DNA from: Sipunculus nudus
Lineage: Eukaryota > Annelida > Sipuncula > Golfingiida > Sipunculidae
Direction of reading: 5' to 3'
NCBI GenBank assembly: GCA_026874595.1
Contig: CM049314.1
Location: 78,665,300 to 78,729,299, forward strand
DNA: 64,000 nt
The notes beneath the pieces are model-generated. The model worked only from the letters and a program-made list of their open reading frames with translations. It did no database searches and was not told the origin of the DNA. The translations under genes and the position numbers were made by a program. Below are positions 48,173-60,900 of this stretch, piece by piece; positions within the stretch are counted from its first letter, which is position 1, and each line of letters starts with the position of its first letter.

Positions 48173-48321
48173 CACAGTACAGTACTCCAGATGTTCAGTT
48201 AATTGACTGTTTTTAGAACACATTGGGACACTTGCGTGGGACATTTTAGGTGGTTTCTTGCAGGCCTCTCTTGTGTATAATGCCTACAGTCCTTCTGCTA
48301 TGTTTGTATATTTTTTGGTGT

Positions 48322-49640
48322 TTAGCTCAGCTTAGTGAAAGACATTTGAGCTTTAAAGATCACTCGTTGTCCGTCCGGCCGTTAACAGGGCACAAATCGT
48401 AACCGCTGGACCTGGAATCATCTGACCTGAAATCCGAGAGGTCCATATATAAAAATCGCCTTGAACACTTGAAATCAGGTCACTTCGACTTTAAAATTTG
48501 ATACAAAAACTCCAGTACGTATCTCAATAACTCACACATTGATTGCCATGATTTTGCGCATCCATATTGATCATTGAAAGTTTCTGATGACTGGTGGAGC
48601 TAACTATATTTTTCTATTTTTATGCATTTTTTTCTCTGCCTTTGAGACCTTCAAACTACGTATGCAGGGAGGTCCTAGGCAAATCTCCTGGAAACCTAAA
48701 TACGTTCACTGTGAGTTATATTAAGCAAGTCATGGTCTATAAACATGATTTTGAACACCCAAAACTTCAGATAGGGCACAAAGTGTATCCATTTGGCCTA
48801 AAATCTTCTTATGAGACATTCCTTTAATTTTTCTCCTTGGAAACATAAAATTAGGTCACCGTGATCTATGTTTTGCGAGCTACCGGAAGAAAATATGATT
48901 TGAGCAACCTGATAGTCAGATGGGCTAAAATTGTATACGTTAGGCCTAGGATCGTCAAACGCAACATCCGGGGAGGTCTGGCTTTTTTTTTTTTTTCAGA
49001 AACCTTAAACTAGATCATGATGACCAGTATACTGCGAGCCACTGGCCAAAAACATGATTTTGAGTACTCAGAGAGTTAGACAGAACACAAATTACATATG
49101 TTAAACCTAAAAACTTTTAACGAATCTCCTCGGAAACCTGAATTTTGGTCATGGTGACCTCTATTTAGCTAGTTACAGGCCAAAATAAGGTGACTGTGAC
49201 CAATATTTAGTGATCCGTGTGAAAGAACATGACTTAGTACTCTATATTTCAGATGGGCATTAGTTGTACCTGATTGATGTGAAAACTTTTATCTTAGGAT
49301 GTAGGGAGTTTATGGTAAAATCTTCTTGGAAGCCTTAAATAAGGTCACTGTTACCTATTTTCTAAGGGCAATGGGCAAAAGAAAAAATGATGTTGGGCGG
49401 ACTGGAATTCATTGTATATCCATTGTTCAAGGTCCCGTAACAAATATTTTACACCAGATCATAATATCAATAGTTAATACATATATCACCTGTATGTCGA
49501 ATTTAGGTGAACGTCATGGTCTATATGGGGCACTTTTTTATTCTTTAAATAAATCCAAACAATTACCATGTTTATGCATATTCATGCATCCACACTGCCA
49601 TATTTATGCATATTTCCCGTTAAGTATAAAGTGCTCTTAA
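48322..49640 (+). mobile_element. Modular repeat with GTCCGTCCGGCCG head
   Basis: Begins TTAGCTCAGCTTAGTGAAAG with TTGTCCGTCCGGCCGTTAAC, then several diverged modules of about 180-220 bp. Each has a GGAAACCTNAAATNAGGTCA word, a GATCTATNTTNNGCGAGC-like word and a CCAAAACATGATTTTGAGNACTC-like word. The same head and module text are at 63236-63560. Related in style to the 3.1-kb element but a different family. Not coding. Confidence 0.65.
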
Positions 49641-49649
49641 AATGCGTAA

Positions 49650-51700
49650 CAAGACCATAGGTCTCATTGTCATAAAAAATCATGAAATGTTAATTTTTCA
49701 GGAAATTTTGTGAGATACAAGATCATTGTTATTACCCATCTTAATTGTGAGAAAAAATGTGTTATTGACAATATAGTTCATATTTAAGAAAAAGTAGCAT
49801 TTTACTGGAATTGTCCACCCCATTTGTGGTGTAAACAAACGCTGATGTATGGCCAAAGAGAACCACCAAGTTCTTCCACTGCTCTTTGGCTGGTAAATGG
49901 ACCGAAAACTGAATCGAAGACTTTATTGATATCTTGGATTGTGGTCTTGAGAAGCCTGTCTTATAGCAGGAGCACTGCTTACCTTTAAAGTCTGGAGACT
50001 GTTTATTACCCTTAATTAGTGCAAGTCAGGGTAGCCGCGTGACCTGATCACTAAAGGACCTGCTTAACTGACCCTTAATCACTTTTGATGTATATGATAA
50101 ATGGTTAAGAGTAATTGAAGAGGGAGAGAACAAAATAAGATAATAGTATTTATTCATGTTGTACAACATACTTCCAATTCACAATTCAATTAGCCAACGA
50201 GTCCCAAAAGTTTTTTTTTTTGCAGACTTGTCTTGTCTTTCAGTTAACTACCCAATCTTTAGAGGGATATTTCTCACAAACCATATTTAATTAAAATTTA
50301 AAAAGAAAAAGTAAAGATGCATACATACAACGAAAAACCGCCTGGAGATGTTTGTATGCATTTTAGGTGATGATATTGTTGAATGCATACTAAATGCTAG
50401 AAGCAAGATTTATCCTTTTTTTTGTGAAAATAAAAATTGCTTAACATTTCTAAATCTTCAACTTAAACAAAACCTTTATTTATACATGTATAGCTCACCA
50501 AACAGGGTATCCTGTGAATTCGATATCGATATATATTTATATATATATAATAGGGATAAAATTAATTGTTATATATGAATTTTGAAGCTTAATTGAACCT
50601 AGGTGGTATGCGGATCATTAGACCTTTATTCGGGAGTATGACCTGAAGCATTATTCCTGTTGATAAAGTTCACTGGATTTTTCTTATTGTTATTGTCTGG
50701 TAGTAAATAGTCAGCTGAAAATGTGTAGTATATGGAATCATGTATCTACCTGATAACAGGCCCAGCATACTCAAATATAATATCACTCTAAGTGACACTC
50801 CTCCCATAGCGTGACACTCCTCCCATAGCGGTTACAATCTGCATTACGTCGTTCTTGAACTCCTTCATTTTAACAGCAGCTGCTTTGTAAAGCAAGATTC
50901 GTTGCATCTGATTCTTGGCCGTGTGTCAGCCCTTGTGGTGAACCCGAGTCAATGGAAAGGCTTCATGGATAAAAACATAGATTAATTATGACCGCCAACA
51001 CTACACCAATGCAACGCCATGCACAGCAGAAAATCACGTTCATAGAAAGGATGCTGCCACGCTGTTTAAAAGACAGTGTTATGAGATCGTGGTTTGTCCA
51101 TTAGCCGTGATAGCCATTCGTCATATTTGTTGTTTAATTATATTAAGCCGTGTAGGTATCATTTTTTTACCTGAATTCGGTAGCAAAATAATAACTTTCA
51201 GAAAGAAAATAAATTATGGGAACTAATAAAATAGTAAGTGATGCAAGATACCATAAAATTTTAAATTATTTTCCTTTGTTCCCAACAAATGAAGTCTTAT
51301 CATGAAGGCTTTGTATTATTGTAGGATAGTTAAACACTGCTTTTAGGTAAAATTGCTGAAAGTTAAACTGTGTTTAACTTTATAAACAAAGTGTTTAGGG
51401 TCTAAACGCATCAAACGTTTAGCGGGTTTACAGTGTAAAGGCACATTATACAGGTTAGTATCTATTTTTCTGCCAAAGAATTCTGTTATTTCGTTTTTCA
51501 TGATCATGATCTTGAAGGTCTTTTTAGAAGGTCGGCCTTTGGTGATTGCCATGATCAATATTCAATAAACAGACAAAAAATAGCAAATTTAGCAGCTTCT
51601 TTTGAAATTACTCAATGATTTGGTTACGTTACAGTTTACGTGCATGTTGTATCACCGCACGCGCAGTTACCATTTTAAAGATCCAACTTCCCCCGCCGCA
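49650..51700. other. Intergenic, little recognised
   Basis: No supported exon. A 21-bp perfect tandem pair (GTGACACTCCTCCCATAGC) lies near 50789-50830. A 71-codon minus-strand frame at 51343-51558 is not recognised and is not called. Confidence 0.4.
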
Positions 51701-51719
51701 TGCATGCTGTTTTTGGAGT

Positions 51720-51980
51720 TTCCTAGTCGCTATCTTGGATTTTGGGGCCAAAACAATGATTTCTCACCGAGGACGTGGTAGTACCTGCTTTATTCATGCT
51801 CTGTGGGCCACCGTTTAACATTAAATGAAATTAAATCGTAATCACATCAGCTACTAAGCTTCATTTTCATATATTCTATGATTTAATTTATATTCACAGG
51901 CGCCATTTTGGACTTTGGCTCCAAAAATGATTGCCCAAAGGTGAAAAGGTGGCATCACTTGATTTATGACCTATGGTACA
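51720..51980. repeat. Diverged ~190-bp direct duplication
   Basis: CTATCTTGGATTTTGGGGCC near 51730 and CCATTTTGGACTTTGGCTCC near 51903 open two similar stretches. Each continues with AANAATGATT and a GTGG-containing run. Confidence 0.5.
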
Positions 51981-52884
51981 CCCTGTACCAAATTATGCAA
52001 TAAATTTGTAATCATGTCACATGTGCAGCTATTAATCAACTTGATTAATACAAGAGGCTAGAAATGCGCATGCATGGATATATAGGTCTTCTTCAATTAA
52101 ATTAATTCTAGCAAGTTTACTGATAAGGCTTGATAGCACGTAACTTACAATCGTCCGATGATGGGGGTGTGTGTGGGAGATGGGGGGGGGGGGGGGTCCC
52201 TCTGAGATGGTGTGCAAAATTAAAATATGCATTTTCAGTGTATAGTATTTTGACCATAAATACTCACTTTAAATCACATGCTGCAACACATTAAAAAACT
52301 TTAACAAATGCTGTTAACATTGGCCCTGATCATGCGTACTAAATCGATAACATTTACACCCTATATATATATAGTCTTTTTTCAAAGCTTAATGTAACTC
52401 CAGATCACCGTTACCATGATTTTAATTTTAGCCCAAAACATATATATAGTCGTTCTTGGTATGAAGGACGAAACAAGTATACGGTACTGAGAGACAAAGG
52501 ATATACCATTTTCAAACTTTAATAACGTATTTAAGATGCAAATATATATTTATAGACATTGGCGGCGAAGCTAATTAAATATTTAATATGGGGGTACAGT
52601 AGAAATACATACACATACATACATATACATAATATATATATATATTTATATATATATATATGCCTATATATATTTATATATGTACGCACTCATGGGGTTG
52701 GTATGGGGAGTGGGGTAGTCTTATTTCATTCAGGAGAATATACATTTAGGAATACTCCAGTACTCCTTATGTATTTCCCTATTGTTAACCCCCCCCCCCC
52801 CCCTTCGTGTTTTCGCCGCATATGATATACATTACCCCTTATATTAACATCAACAATTTACACAACACTGCCCTGATTTCAAGC

Positions 52885-53130
52885 ATGTATTTAAAGGCCT
52901 ATATAGGCCTATATATAATAAGGCCTACAGATTGAGCAATACGCAAAATTGGGCCTATTGATATTTCAAAGCAGATCTCCCAATATAGGGCCTTATATAG
53001 GTTATCAGTTTAAATATTAAGCATACAAGTATATGTCTTCCGTTCTCATTGCATTATGTTTAATTCTCTTATAGGCCTACCTCCAAAAATAACACAATAT
53101 AGGCAAAGGCCTACACTGATCTAGGCCTAT
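52885..53130. repeat. Cluster of TAGGCCTA words
   Basis: At least seven AGGCCTA or TAGGCCT words occur in about 250 bp, mixed with TATATA. The motif is palindromic. Whether this is a real element or compositional bias is unclear. Confidence 0.45.
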
Positions 53131-53139
53131 ATATTAGGG

Positions 53140-53142
<3 letters not shown>

Positions 53143-53201
<59 letters not shown>
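53143..53201. repeat. (AT)n microsatellite
   Basis: Uninterrupted alternating AT, about 58 bp. Confidence 0.95.
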
Positions 53202-53204
<3 letters not shown>

Positions 53205-53499
53205 GACACACTCAGTTGAGAAATAAAGTCTCCGTTGTTTTCATCTTCAGAGGCATGAAGACTGAGAAGAAATACAATGGATGTTCCAGGGACGATGGAA
53301 TTTGCATCATTTTAAATTTTCTCAAGGATAGGTCACACTGACCCCACCCTTTTGGCCAAAAAGCGTGTGTCCGGGGGGGGGGGGGGGGGTCCAAAGCTCT
53401 TGGATCATGAACCATTTTAAACATTTAGGCCTATTATAGGTCATGCAGCAGAGCCAGATAGGTTGTTCAAGAGTAAACTTATGAAACGTCAGAAGACAT

Positions 53500-53660
53500 C
53501 GAGGGGTAAAACACTCGGTCCTCTCAGCTGTCGACCCGGGTTCGATTCCCGGCGTGGCTATGATTCCCGGCGTGGCTACGGGGTATAATATTGTAGTGGC
53601 CTGAACTTTTCTCCGGTTTCACCTCTGGACACTAGCGAACGCCACCAACCACCTGAGCCA
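53500..53660 (+). mobile_element. tRNA-derived SINE or tRNA relic
   Basis: GACATCGAGGGGTAAAACAC resembles an A-box region. GGGTTCGATTCCCGG is a strong B box 40 bp later. The 3' part of the tRNA-like head (ATTCCCGGCGTGGCTA) is duplicated in tandem. The CCA-side stem is not complete, so it is not called a functional tRNA gene. About 300 bp upstream of the monoamine oxidase start. Confidence 0.6.
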
Positions 53661-53940
53661 TGGAGAGTGCCTCGATAAGTTATAATAACTACTGGTAAAA
53701 TCCATGTAAAATATAAATATGTAAATTATTTATCTGCCACATGTTGCGTCACTGAAATTCATGAATATTCATAGAACCTCGTGACCTAAAGCAACATGTG
53801 TTTACAATGATTACCAGGAGCTATACTTTCCCGTTTACTACAAGTGAACCTTGGCTTCGGAATCGTGTGAGTTGTAACCACGGCTGAGTGACCGCATGAG
53901 AATTCCATGACATCATTTGTAAATCAAATCGATACTGAGT

Positions 53941-53989
53941 ATGTCAGCCGACAGTAGTGACGTCATCGTTATTGGGGCAGGGATAAGCG
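53941..53989 (+). CDS. MAO: Monoamine oxidase exon 1 (start, FAD-binding motif)
   Basis: 49 nt: ATG at 53941, 16 codons and the first base of Gly-17, donor AGCG|GTAAGT. The peptide MSADSSDVIVIGAGISG carries the beta-alpha-beta dinucleotide motif (VIVIGAGISGL with exon 2) that binds the ADP part of FAD. An in-frame TAA at 53920-53922 and a purine at -3 support this start. Monoamine oxidases are flavoenzymes of the outer mitochondrial membrane that oxidatively deaminate biogenic amines, yielding aldehyde, ammonia and hydrogen peroxide. The substrate-cavity, covalent-FAD cysteine and C-terminal membrane parts lie beyond the window, so substrate class cannot be judged. The exon is divergent from SPRYD7, 7.3 kb away. 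Confidence 0.9.
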
Positions 53990-56690
53990 GTAAGTTACAT
54001 GTCATACACTATCATGTGACACAATTATTAAAAAACTGAGTCGCCCAACTCATCGTTTGTCACGCGCCAAGCCGGGTCTGTATAGACCCTGGCATTGCCG
54101 CCGTGTTATATGTACACAAGCACTGCAAAAAGTCGTGGACACGTTTTCTACATGAACACTTAGGCCAGGGCCTGTAAAGCAGAATTCCAAAGAATATCGT
54201 TTTTCTTTGTTTTGTTTTTTTTTGTCTTTTCAAGGTTTAAAAAAATATTAAAAGTAAAATATTTAGTAGGGTATTCAAGACATAAGTGCAAAAACTTGTG
54301 CATAATTTTGCCAAATGGGAGTTTTATTTCCAGAGCCCAGGTTTAAAGTTAAGTAATCAGTATTTTTTTTGCATTATTATTTAAAGCATTTTGCTTCTAG
54401 AGAAGTTTTTTTTCAACTCAATGTAAAAAGTATTAAAAATCGATTTCTTATAAACTTTTAGATTCAGAACAAGAAAGTTTATTTCTTTCATTCATTGTAA
54501 CTGCTTGTAACTATGTTGCATAATAATCATGAGACCAGTGCCAGTGACTGCATATTGAACACATACATTAATTTAAGTGTAAAGGTCATAAAGATAAATG
54601 TGGAGAATAAACATTTTTTGTGGAACTTACATGAAGCTATGCTCCTTAATCATGTAGATATTATACACTGCAGTCAGACCAGTGCTTTGTTCAGAAAGAT
54701 TCTTGATCAGCTGTTGTGAACCATTTTAGTTTACATTTAACTTGCAAAATTTAAAAAAAAACACTGGTCAAACCAGTACTTAAGAAATTTTATTTGTCAC
54801 TCGTACAACCTGTATAGACCAGTCATGATTGGACTCGCATTTGTGTGACCCATCACTTAGGGTCAGAAACCCTTTGACTTTGGTGATCACTCCTGAAGTT
54901 AAATCTCAATTTGGCTTTGAGATGATAAAATAGTTGTTGTGAATGATGGGCTGTAATGTTGTGCTAGTCAGTTGAGCGTCATGACCTGTGGGTCACTAGT
55001 TTATTTGATCTCAGCATAAATTAACCATTGCAGACATACTGTAGAGATCTCCTGCTAAGACAATAGCAGGTCACTATGACCTCATTCTCATCAGATATGG
55101 ACAATCATTTCAGCTATAAAACCTGGATTAACCTTCAAATATTCCTTACACCCTGTACATAAGCTCTTAAAGGAGCAATATTATGCCTATTCTTTTACAC
55201 TATCAGTTCAGTTTTTCTTTTAGTCAAAAGTTTCCCAGCAAAACCACCCCATCACACAGTCTCAATATCTCATATGAAGCTGTTTAACACCTTGTTATGG
55301 GTCTGCGTGTTGGTAAACACAGCCCACATGTTTCTGTTTACCATTACAAGGTGACGTGACCAGAGGTCTGATTGAGAGCCTTAACAGGCTGTGTTTCAGC
55401 CAGCTTGAACATGTATTTATTGTTTTTGGTTAATCAGTCAGGACATCTCCTTTTTGACGTGTTGTGGCTGGGCGATGCACGCACTGTATTTATGTTGACA
55501 CCTTTGTTTGCATCGGGTCCACTGTTTTTAACACTGGTTTACAGCAGGTGTAAGCAAACAGTTTCAGGGCAATATTTTGGCAGGTACCAATTTATTTTAT
55601 AGGGAAGAATCTATTTATGTGTTAATTCAGCATGCTTTATAGGTGATTGGGCCCCTTTAATTGGTATCTACCTAGTCCAGTTTAGCATAAAGGCACCTAT
55701 ACTGGAGATTAATCACTTTTATTTTCAATCAGTTGTCAAATTTCATGAAATAGTAACATTTCATTTGGTTTGGTAATTACTAGAGGTAATTACTAAATTA
55801 ATACCCAGGTGAGCATAGGGTTCAATTTGTTCCCAACCAATCCTGCGTGTCTTATTAACATGTACCCTAGACATAATTACACTGCATGTCATAGTGTATC
55901 AGTATGTATCACAAGTTTAATAGTTTAATAATAATATCAGCTGTAGCGTTCTGTTATTAAGGTATCAGACTTGATTTATTTCTTTTTTGTACCGTTTTTC
56001 CATTGCCTCAGGTTAGTTTGTGTGACAACCTGTGGGATATACAGGCATACACTGGTATACCAATTATCTGTTAATAATACATTGTGTTGACAGGTGTAGT
56101 CAGCTGCAAAGCAAACAGCAGTATAAGCCAGTTCCTGATGTGTCAGCTGTTAAGGCACATACGTACAGATATAGTATTAGCACCAGCAGTGACAAATTAT
56201 TCAGAGTTAACAGATGCTGAGGTATTAAACATTTCCATTGGCTTGAGCAAGTTTCATAAACAGTTATGAGTTCACAGAGTTGCATTTAATTTTATGGGAG
56301 TTACTTTAACACTTAAGGTACAATCCATTAAAATTTTGAGATAATATGGGTCACCTAAAATATTCTTGCTTTTATGAAACTTTACAGAACTTTGTGAGGC
56401 CAATTTCTAAATAACATTATCCCAGTTGAGAACCAAGCCATTTATGGTATCAGAGGCCACTTTTGTTTAGAGCTGACCTGTAGTTCAACCACAAATAAAG
56501 TCAAACCATAACTCACATTTCTGTGTGTCGGAATTAGCGAATGCTCAGGGAATTTGTGGTCTCTGACAAATGAACTAATGTTTCACCTGTGTGGTCCATG
56601 TTTTGTGTAGACTGGTTAAGGTGTGCACTGTCACTGTCTCTATTCTAGATGCCCAGAGGTTTTACCACATTTTAGCATAGTTCTAGGTAT
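53990..56690. other. Monoamine oxidase intron 1, proximal part; nothing further recognised
   Basis: No second exon candidate or clear repeat was found. Small open frames at 54513, 55372 and 56032 show no recognisable domain. Confidence 0.45.
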
Positions 56691-56702
56691 TATTGGGGGT
56701 TG

Positions 56703-57000
56703 TCTTTTGTCTAGGGGTAGAGGACAGCTAGAGCTCAAACTGGGAGATTTCAAGTCCATATCACAGCTGGGGACCACTAAGAGAGATTTTTTATGGTCAG
56801 TCCCTGCCTAAGATGAGCCCTCTGCATGCTAAATGGGAAGGCTGTGCCCAATGGCTCTGTTTTACCCACAAATGAGTGCGCCTTTCAGGGGTTCTTCCCT
56901 GGTATGCTCCAGCAGTAGGGAAGATCACACACCCAGGACCTGCAGGTGTAGCTACTGGGCCTGCTCAGTGCCAGAATAGTCCTGTGTGACCCCTGTCAGA
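56703..57000 (+). mobile_element. tRNA-derived SINE in MAO intron 1
   Basis: The head has CTAGGGGTAGAGGAC and GGAGATTTCAAGTCC. The body has TTTTTATGGTCAGTCCCTGC, AAATGGGAAGGCTGTGCCC and GACCTGCAGGTGTAGCTACT. It is the same family as the minus-strand copy at 42395-42680. Confidence 0.75.
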
Positions 57001-57236
57001 TTTGATGGAACCAGAATAGAACTATACTGATGTACATGGTACTTAGTTAAGCAAGTGTACAACAAAATGGAAACAATATCCCACCAAAAAAAATTTTAAT
57101 AAACAAATTTGAGGTCTAATCTATATTTTAGCATATATAGGTATACTGGAATAAACAAAATATAAATAATATTATGAAATTATGAAACATGTACATGTGC
57201 ATGTACATCCTAGGGGCTGTTGAAGTGAGGGTTATC

Positions 57237-57556
57237 CGAGGTTGTGTATATGAAGTAACTGAATTTTATTTTTTTATCTTTTAGGATTGTGTGGTGCCAA
57301 ACTGACACATTACTCACCCATCTATACAACCCTTAGACCTGTGTAGCATGTGGGTGTGTTTGTGTTAAATCTTAGGTTGTGTTTATATAGTGACTGATTG
57401 TTATTGTTTAGGGTTGTGTGGTGCAAAACTGACACAATACTTACCCATCTATACAACCCGTAAACCTGTGTAGCATGTGGGTGTGTTTGTGTTAAATCTT
57501 AGGTTGTGTTTATATGGTGACTGATTGTAATTGTTAGGGTTGTGTGCTGCCAAACT
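57237..57556 (+). repeat. ~127-bp tandem triplication of the MAO exon 2 acceptor
   Basis: AG-preceded exon-2-like starts occur at 57285 (GATTGTGTGGTGCCAAACTG), 57412 (GGTTGTGTGGTGCAAAACTG) and the real exon at 57538 (GGTTGTGTGCTGCCAAACTT), 127 and 126 bp apart. Between them is a shared spacer with GACCTGTGTAGCATGTGGGT. The first 18-20 exon bases, encoding G-LC(G/A)AKL, are thus present three times. Either decoy, if read through, reaches TAG after about 20 codons. Confidence 0.93.
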
Positions 57557-57632
57557 TCTTGATGAAAAAGGCATCAAAGTCACTGTGCTGGAAGCCAGGG
57601 ACCGTGTTGGTGGACGGACACTAACAAAAAGG
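57538..57632 (+). CDS. MAO: Monoamine oxidase exon 2
   Basis: 95 nt: two bases completing Gly-17 and 31 codons. The acceptor is TTGTTAG before GGTTGTG; the donor is AAAAGG|GTAAAT. The peptide includes [20 protein letters not shown] and DRVGGRT. The Glu at the end of the second strand and the ARDRVGGR motif are signature FAD-contacting residues of the amine oxidase family. The length of 95 nt equals that of vertebrate MAO exon 2 as I recall it. Confidence 0.95.
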
Positions 57633-57742
57633 GTAAATACAACCTAATCTCTCCTAGATTTACACTCTTTTTCTCAGTTTTATCACAAATGTCATATTGC
57701 AAGTTTGTCAAAATTTATTGATGGCAAGTTTCATACATTCAA

Positions 57743-57744
<2 letters not shown>

Positions 57745-57806
<62 letters not shown>
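57745..57806. repeat. (AT)n microsatellite in MAO intron 2
   Basis: Alternating AT, about 60 bp. The 70-codon frame with repeated Tyr-Ile across it is spurious. Confidence 0.95.
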
Positions 57807-57811
<5 letters not shown>

Positions 57812-57942
57812 TTGCCACTTTATTACTTTGTTATTACTTCTGTTATTACGACTTAGCATTCTGCAGGATTTCAAAGGCCAGAGGCCACGTGTTTCGGCAT
57901 GCTTTGTGAATTCCTAATGTCTTTTTAAAGGTTATTTTCCAA

Positions 57943-60900
57943 TTTTTAGCTCAGCTGACTATAAGTCATTTGAGCTATAGTCATGGTCCATTGTCCGTCG
58001 TCGGTCCGTCTGTCCGTCCGTCTGGATGTCCGTCCGTAAGACTGGCACGTTTCGACACCGTTGGACCTACGAATCTGAATTTCGGCATACAGTTAGATGT
58101 CCCCATAATCTCCTACCATGCCAAAAATTGGGTCAATAGGACTTCGTTCCTTTGAGATATTAAGGAAAAACCTCAATTTTTTATTAGAAATCTATTTTCA
58201 CACTTCAGGACTGCCTAATATCAAAACCACTCATCTGGTTTTCTTCATATTTACCATAAATATTCCTCTATATAGTTCCTATGTACATGCCAGATATTAA
58301 GTCAGTATTATATAATTTAAAAAAGTTATGGGCCCAAACATAATGGACTTTGTAAAAAAATCAGGAAGATATTTGGTCACTTAAGACCAAAAGTGTTAAA
58401 GGTAGGGACTTTTTTTTCAGTAATACAACTTTAATTAATAAAAATTTAATTGTATACCAAAAATTAGATCAAAATTTGTTAAATTTTTTTAAATATTGGC
58501 AAAAATATAAAATTGGTACCTTAAATTTTGCCCAACTTTGGCCATGGCACGTTTTTTTCCTGTAAGTACTGTGGGTTTAATTTTCACACCATGTATACAT
58601 AAGGATTTAATCTGTAAAAATCTGAAATTTGAAAATAAAAGCTGCAAAATTAGGCTAGTTATTGAATTTTTTTGGAGGCTCTTGTTGTATTCCCTTACAT
58701 TGTCAGGCAGCTCCCCAGGCTGTTGACATAATTTTAGATGTCCCCAAAATCTCCTACCATACCGAAAATTGGGTCATTAGGACTTTGTTCCTTTGAGATA
58801 TTAAGGAAAAAAACTCTGTTTTCCATAAAAAAAGCCATTGTTACACTTCAAGGCTGCCTAATATCAAAACCACTGATCTGTTTTTGATTGTATTTAGTAA
58901 TCACATTCTTTTATACATTTTCTATGAACATACCAAAAATTAGGTCAGTATTGGGTATTATTTTGAAGTTATGGGCCAAAACATAATGCAATTTTTTTAA
59001 AAATCAGGAAATATATTTACTCATCTAACATGAGAATTGCTGAACCTAGAGACTTTTTTTCAGGAATATAACTTTATTTAATCAAGATTCAATTGTTTAC
59101 CCAAAATTAGATCTGAATTTTGCAAATTTTTCAAGTTATTAGCATAAATAAAAAATCAATACCTTAAATTTTGTCCAACTTTGGCACTGTTGATTTAATT
59201 TTCCCAGCATATATGCATAAGGATTTAATCTTTTAAAATCTGAACATTCAAAAGAAATTGATTGGAATGAATAGCTATTATTCATGTTTTCATACACCAT
59301 GTCAAGTGTTGTTTACATCTAGCCCACCTAGTAGTACAGCCTTCACTTGCATTATGTAACCCACCCCAGGCAGCTTACCTTGGCCCAGCTTGGCTACTAC
59401 TAGCAGGCTTCCCCTTTGCCCTGCACTTATCCCCCCCCCCCCCCCAGCTGGTGCATAAACTAGATGAATGTTATAATTTTTCTGTATTTTAATTTTATTC
59501 TTGGACATGCTACATTTTAGATTTTGTATTGTACCACCAGGGTTACAATGATTAAAGTGTACATTTAATTGTGTCCACAAAGTGGTGTATTGCTGTGAAA
59601 GTGTGGATGTTCATGAGATAAGTAATTCCTTACTTCAGAAGAGTAAAAACTTCACCAGGTGTGAAATTGACTATTAATTCCAGTAATTAATTAAAACTGG
59701 GATAGTAATTAGCACAATGATATTGTTTGTCCCTCATTCAACCAACAGTGTGTATACCTTATTTGAAAAGATGTTTTATTTGATCAAATTTACTTTTATT
59801 TTATTTTGGTGAATAAAATTAAGCATGTCCTGAAAACTCCAATGCGCAAAACTTTTTAATAGTGATTCAAGGAATATTCTTGTAGATGCCATGTTGTGGC
59901 ATTATTTTCTTTTAAAATCAGTTTAAACATTTATGATTTAAAAATAATAAAATATATGTGTATGCATAATATGACCCAATGTTTTTTACTATGTATATAT
60001 AATGATTGCAACTTTTGCAACAATTCTAATATTTTAACTTTTATTTTCAGGTTTTTTAATTAAAAATTTATAAACCTGTAAATAAAAAAATGATTCAGAT
60101 AAAAACTTCTTAATGGAAAAAGTGGATCTGCTTAAAAAAATAGGATTATATTTAAACTAAAATGCATTATTCTCTTGAAAGTGAAATAAAGGTATTAGTC
60201 CATTCTGTCCACTTGCCTGTCCAACTATAAATTTTCATATGCAACACAGTATCTCAAAACTTTTACTGTTTTTCTTCATGACAGTCTTGTCAGAGTATTA
60301 GTTTGCAATCATATATTTAGAACTTTACTATAACCAAGTAGGAGGGCCCCTTTCCTCTTAGCTTTTCATATTCTTATATAAATGAAAAACATTACAATAG
60401 AATATTTCTACATCCACCTTCGTGCTGCCCTCACTTTTCCCTTCTCCGAACCCCATCCCAAAGTCAGCCTCAGTAAGCAAGAACAAGATGAATCAGATAT
60501 ATTCATACTTTAATATTTTGTATAACTATTCGTCCATAGATACCTATGTACATGCCAGAAATTATGTCAATATTGTGTAATATGTAGACATAGTGGGCAT
60601 CACAATAATGTACCTTGTCAAGACTAAAGAGATATTGTGTCATACAGTCACATATTCATAAATCACCTCATCAGCATAGTTAATCATAACATCATATCTG
60701 TCAAATTGAACGCTTGCAGACTACCATACACTTTAGATCCTTCAACAAATAGCCTTATCATCATTCTACTACTGCTTATTACTGCTGTCATTGCATTCAT
60801 ATTTGCTCAAATATATCACAATTTTCAACCCCTCCTAAATAAATAAAAAATAAACCACTTTATTTGACTCTATTAATCCATCAGTCAGGTAATTTCATTT

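Noticed and set aside
51343-51558. 71-residue minus-strand frame beginning MIMAITKGRPSKKTFK
   Set aside because: No recognised domain, biased Lys/Met content, no flanking splice sites that join it to either gene. Left uncalled.
53515-53580. tRNA gene from the strong B box GGTTCGATTCCC
   Set aside because: The acceptor stem does not close and the 3' half is tandemly duplicated. A SINE head or tRNA relic fits better.
57697-57909. 70-residue frame with a poly Tyr-Ile run
   Set aside because: It is read through an (AT)n microsatellite inside MAO intron 2.
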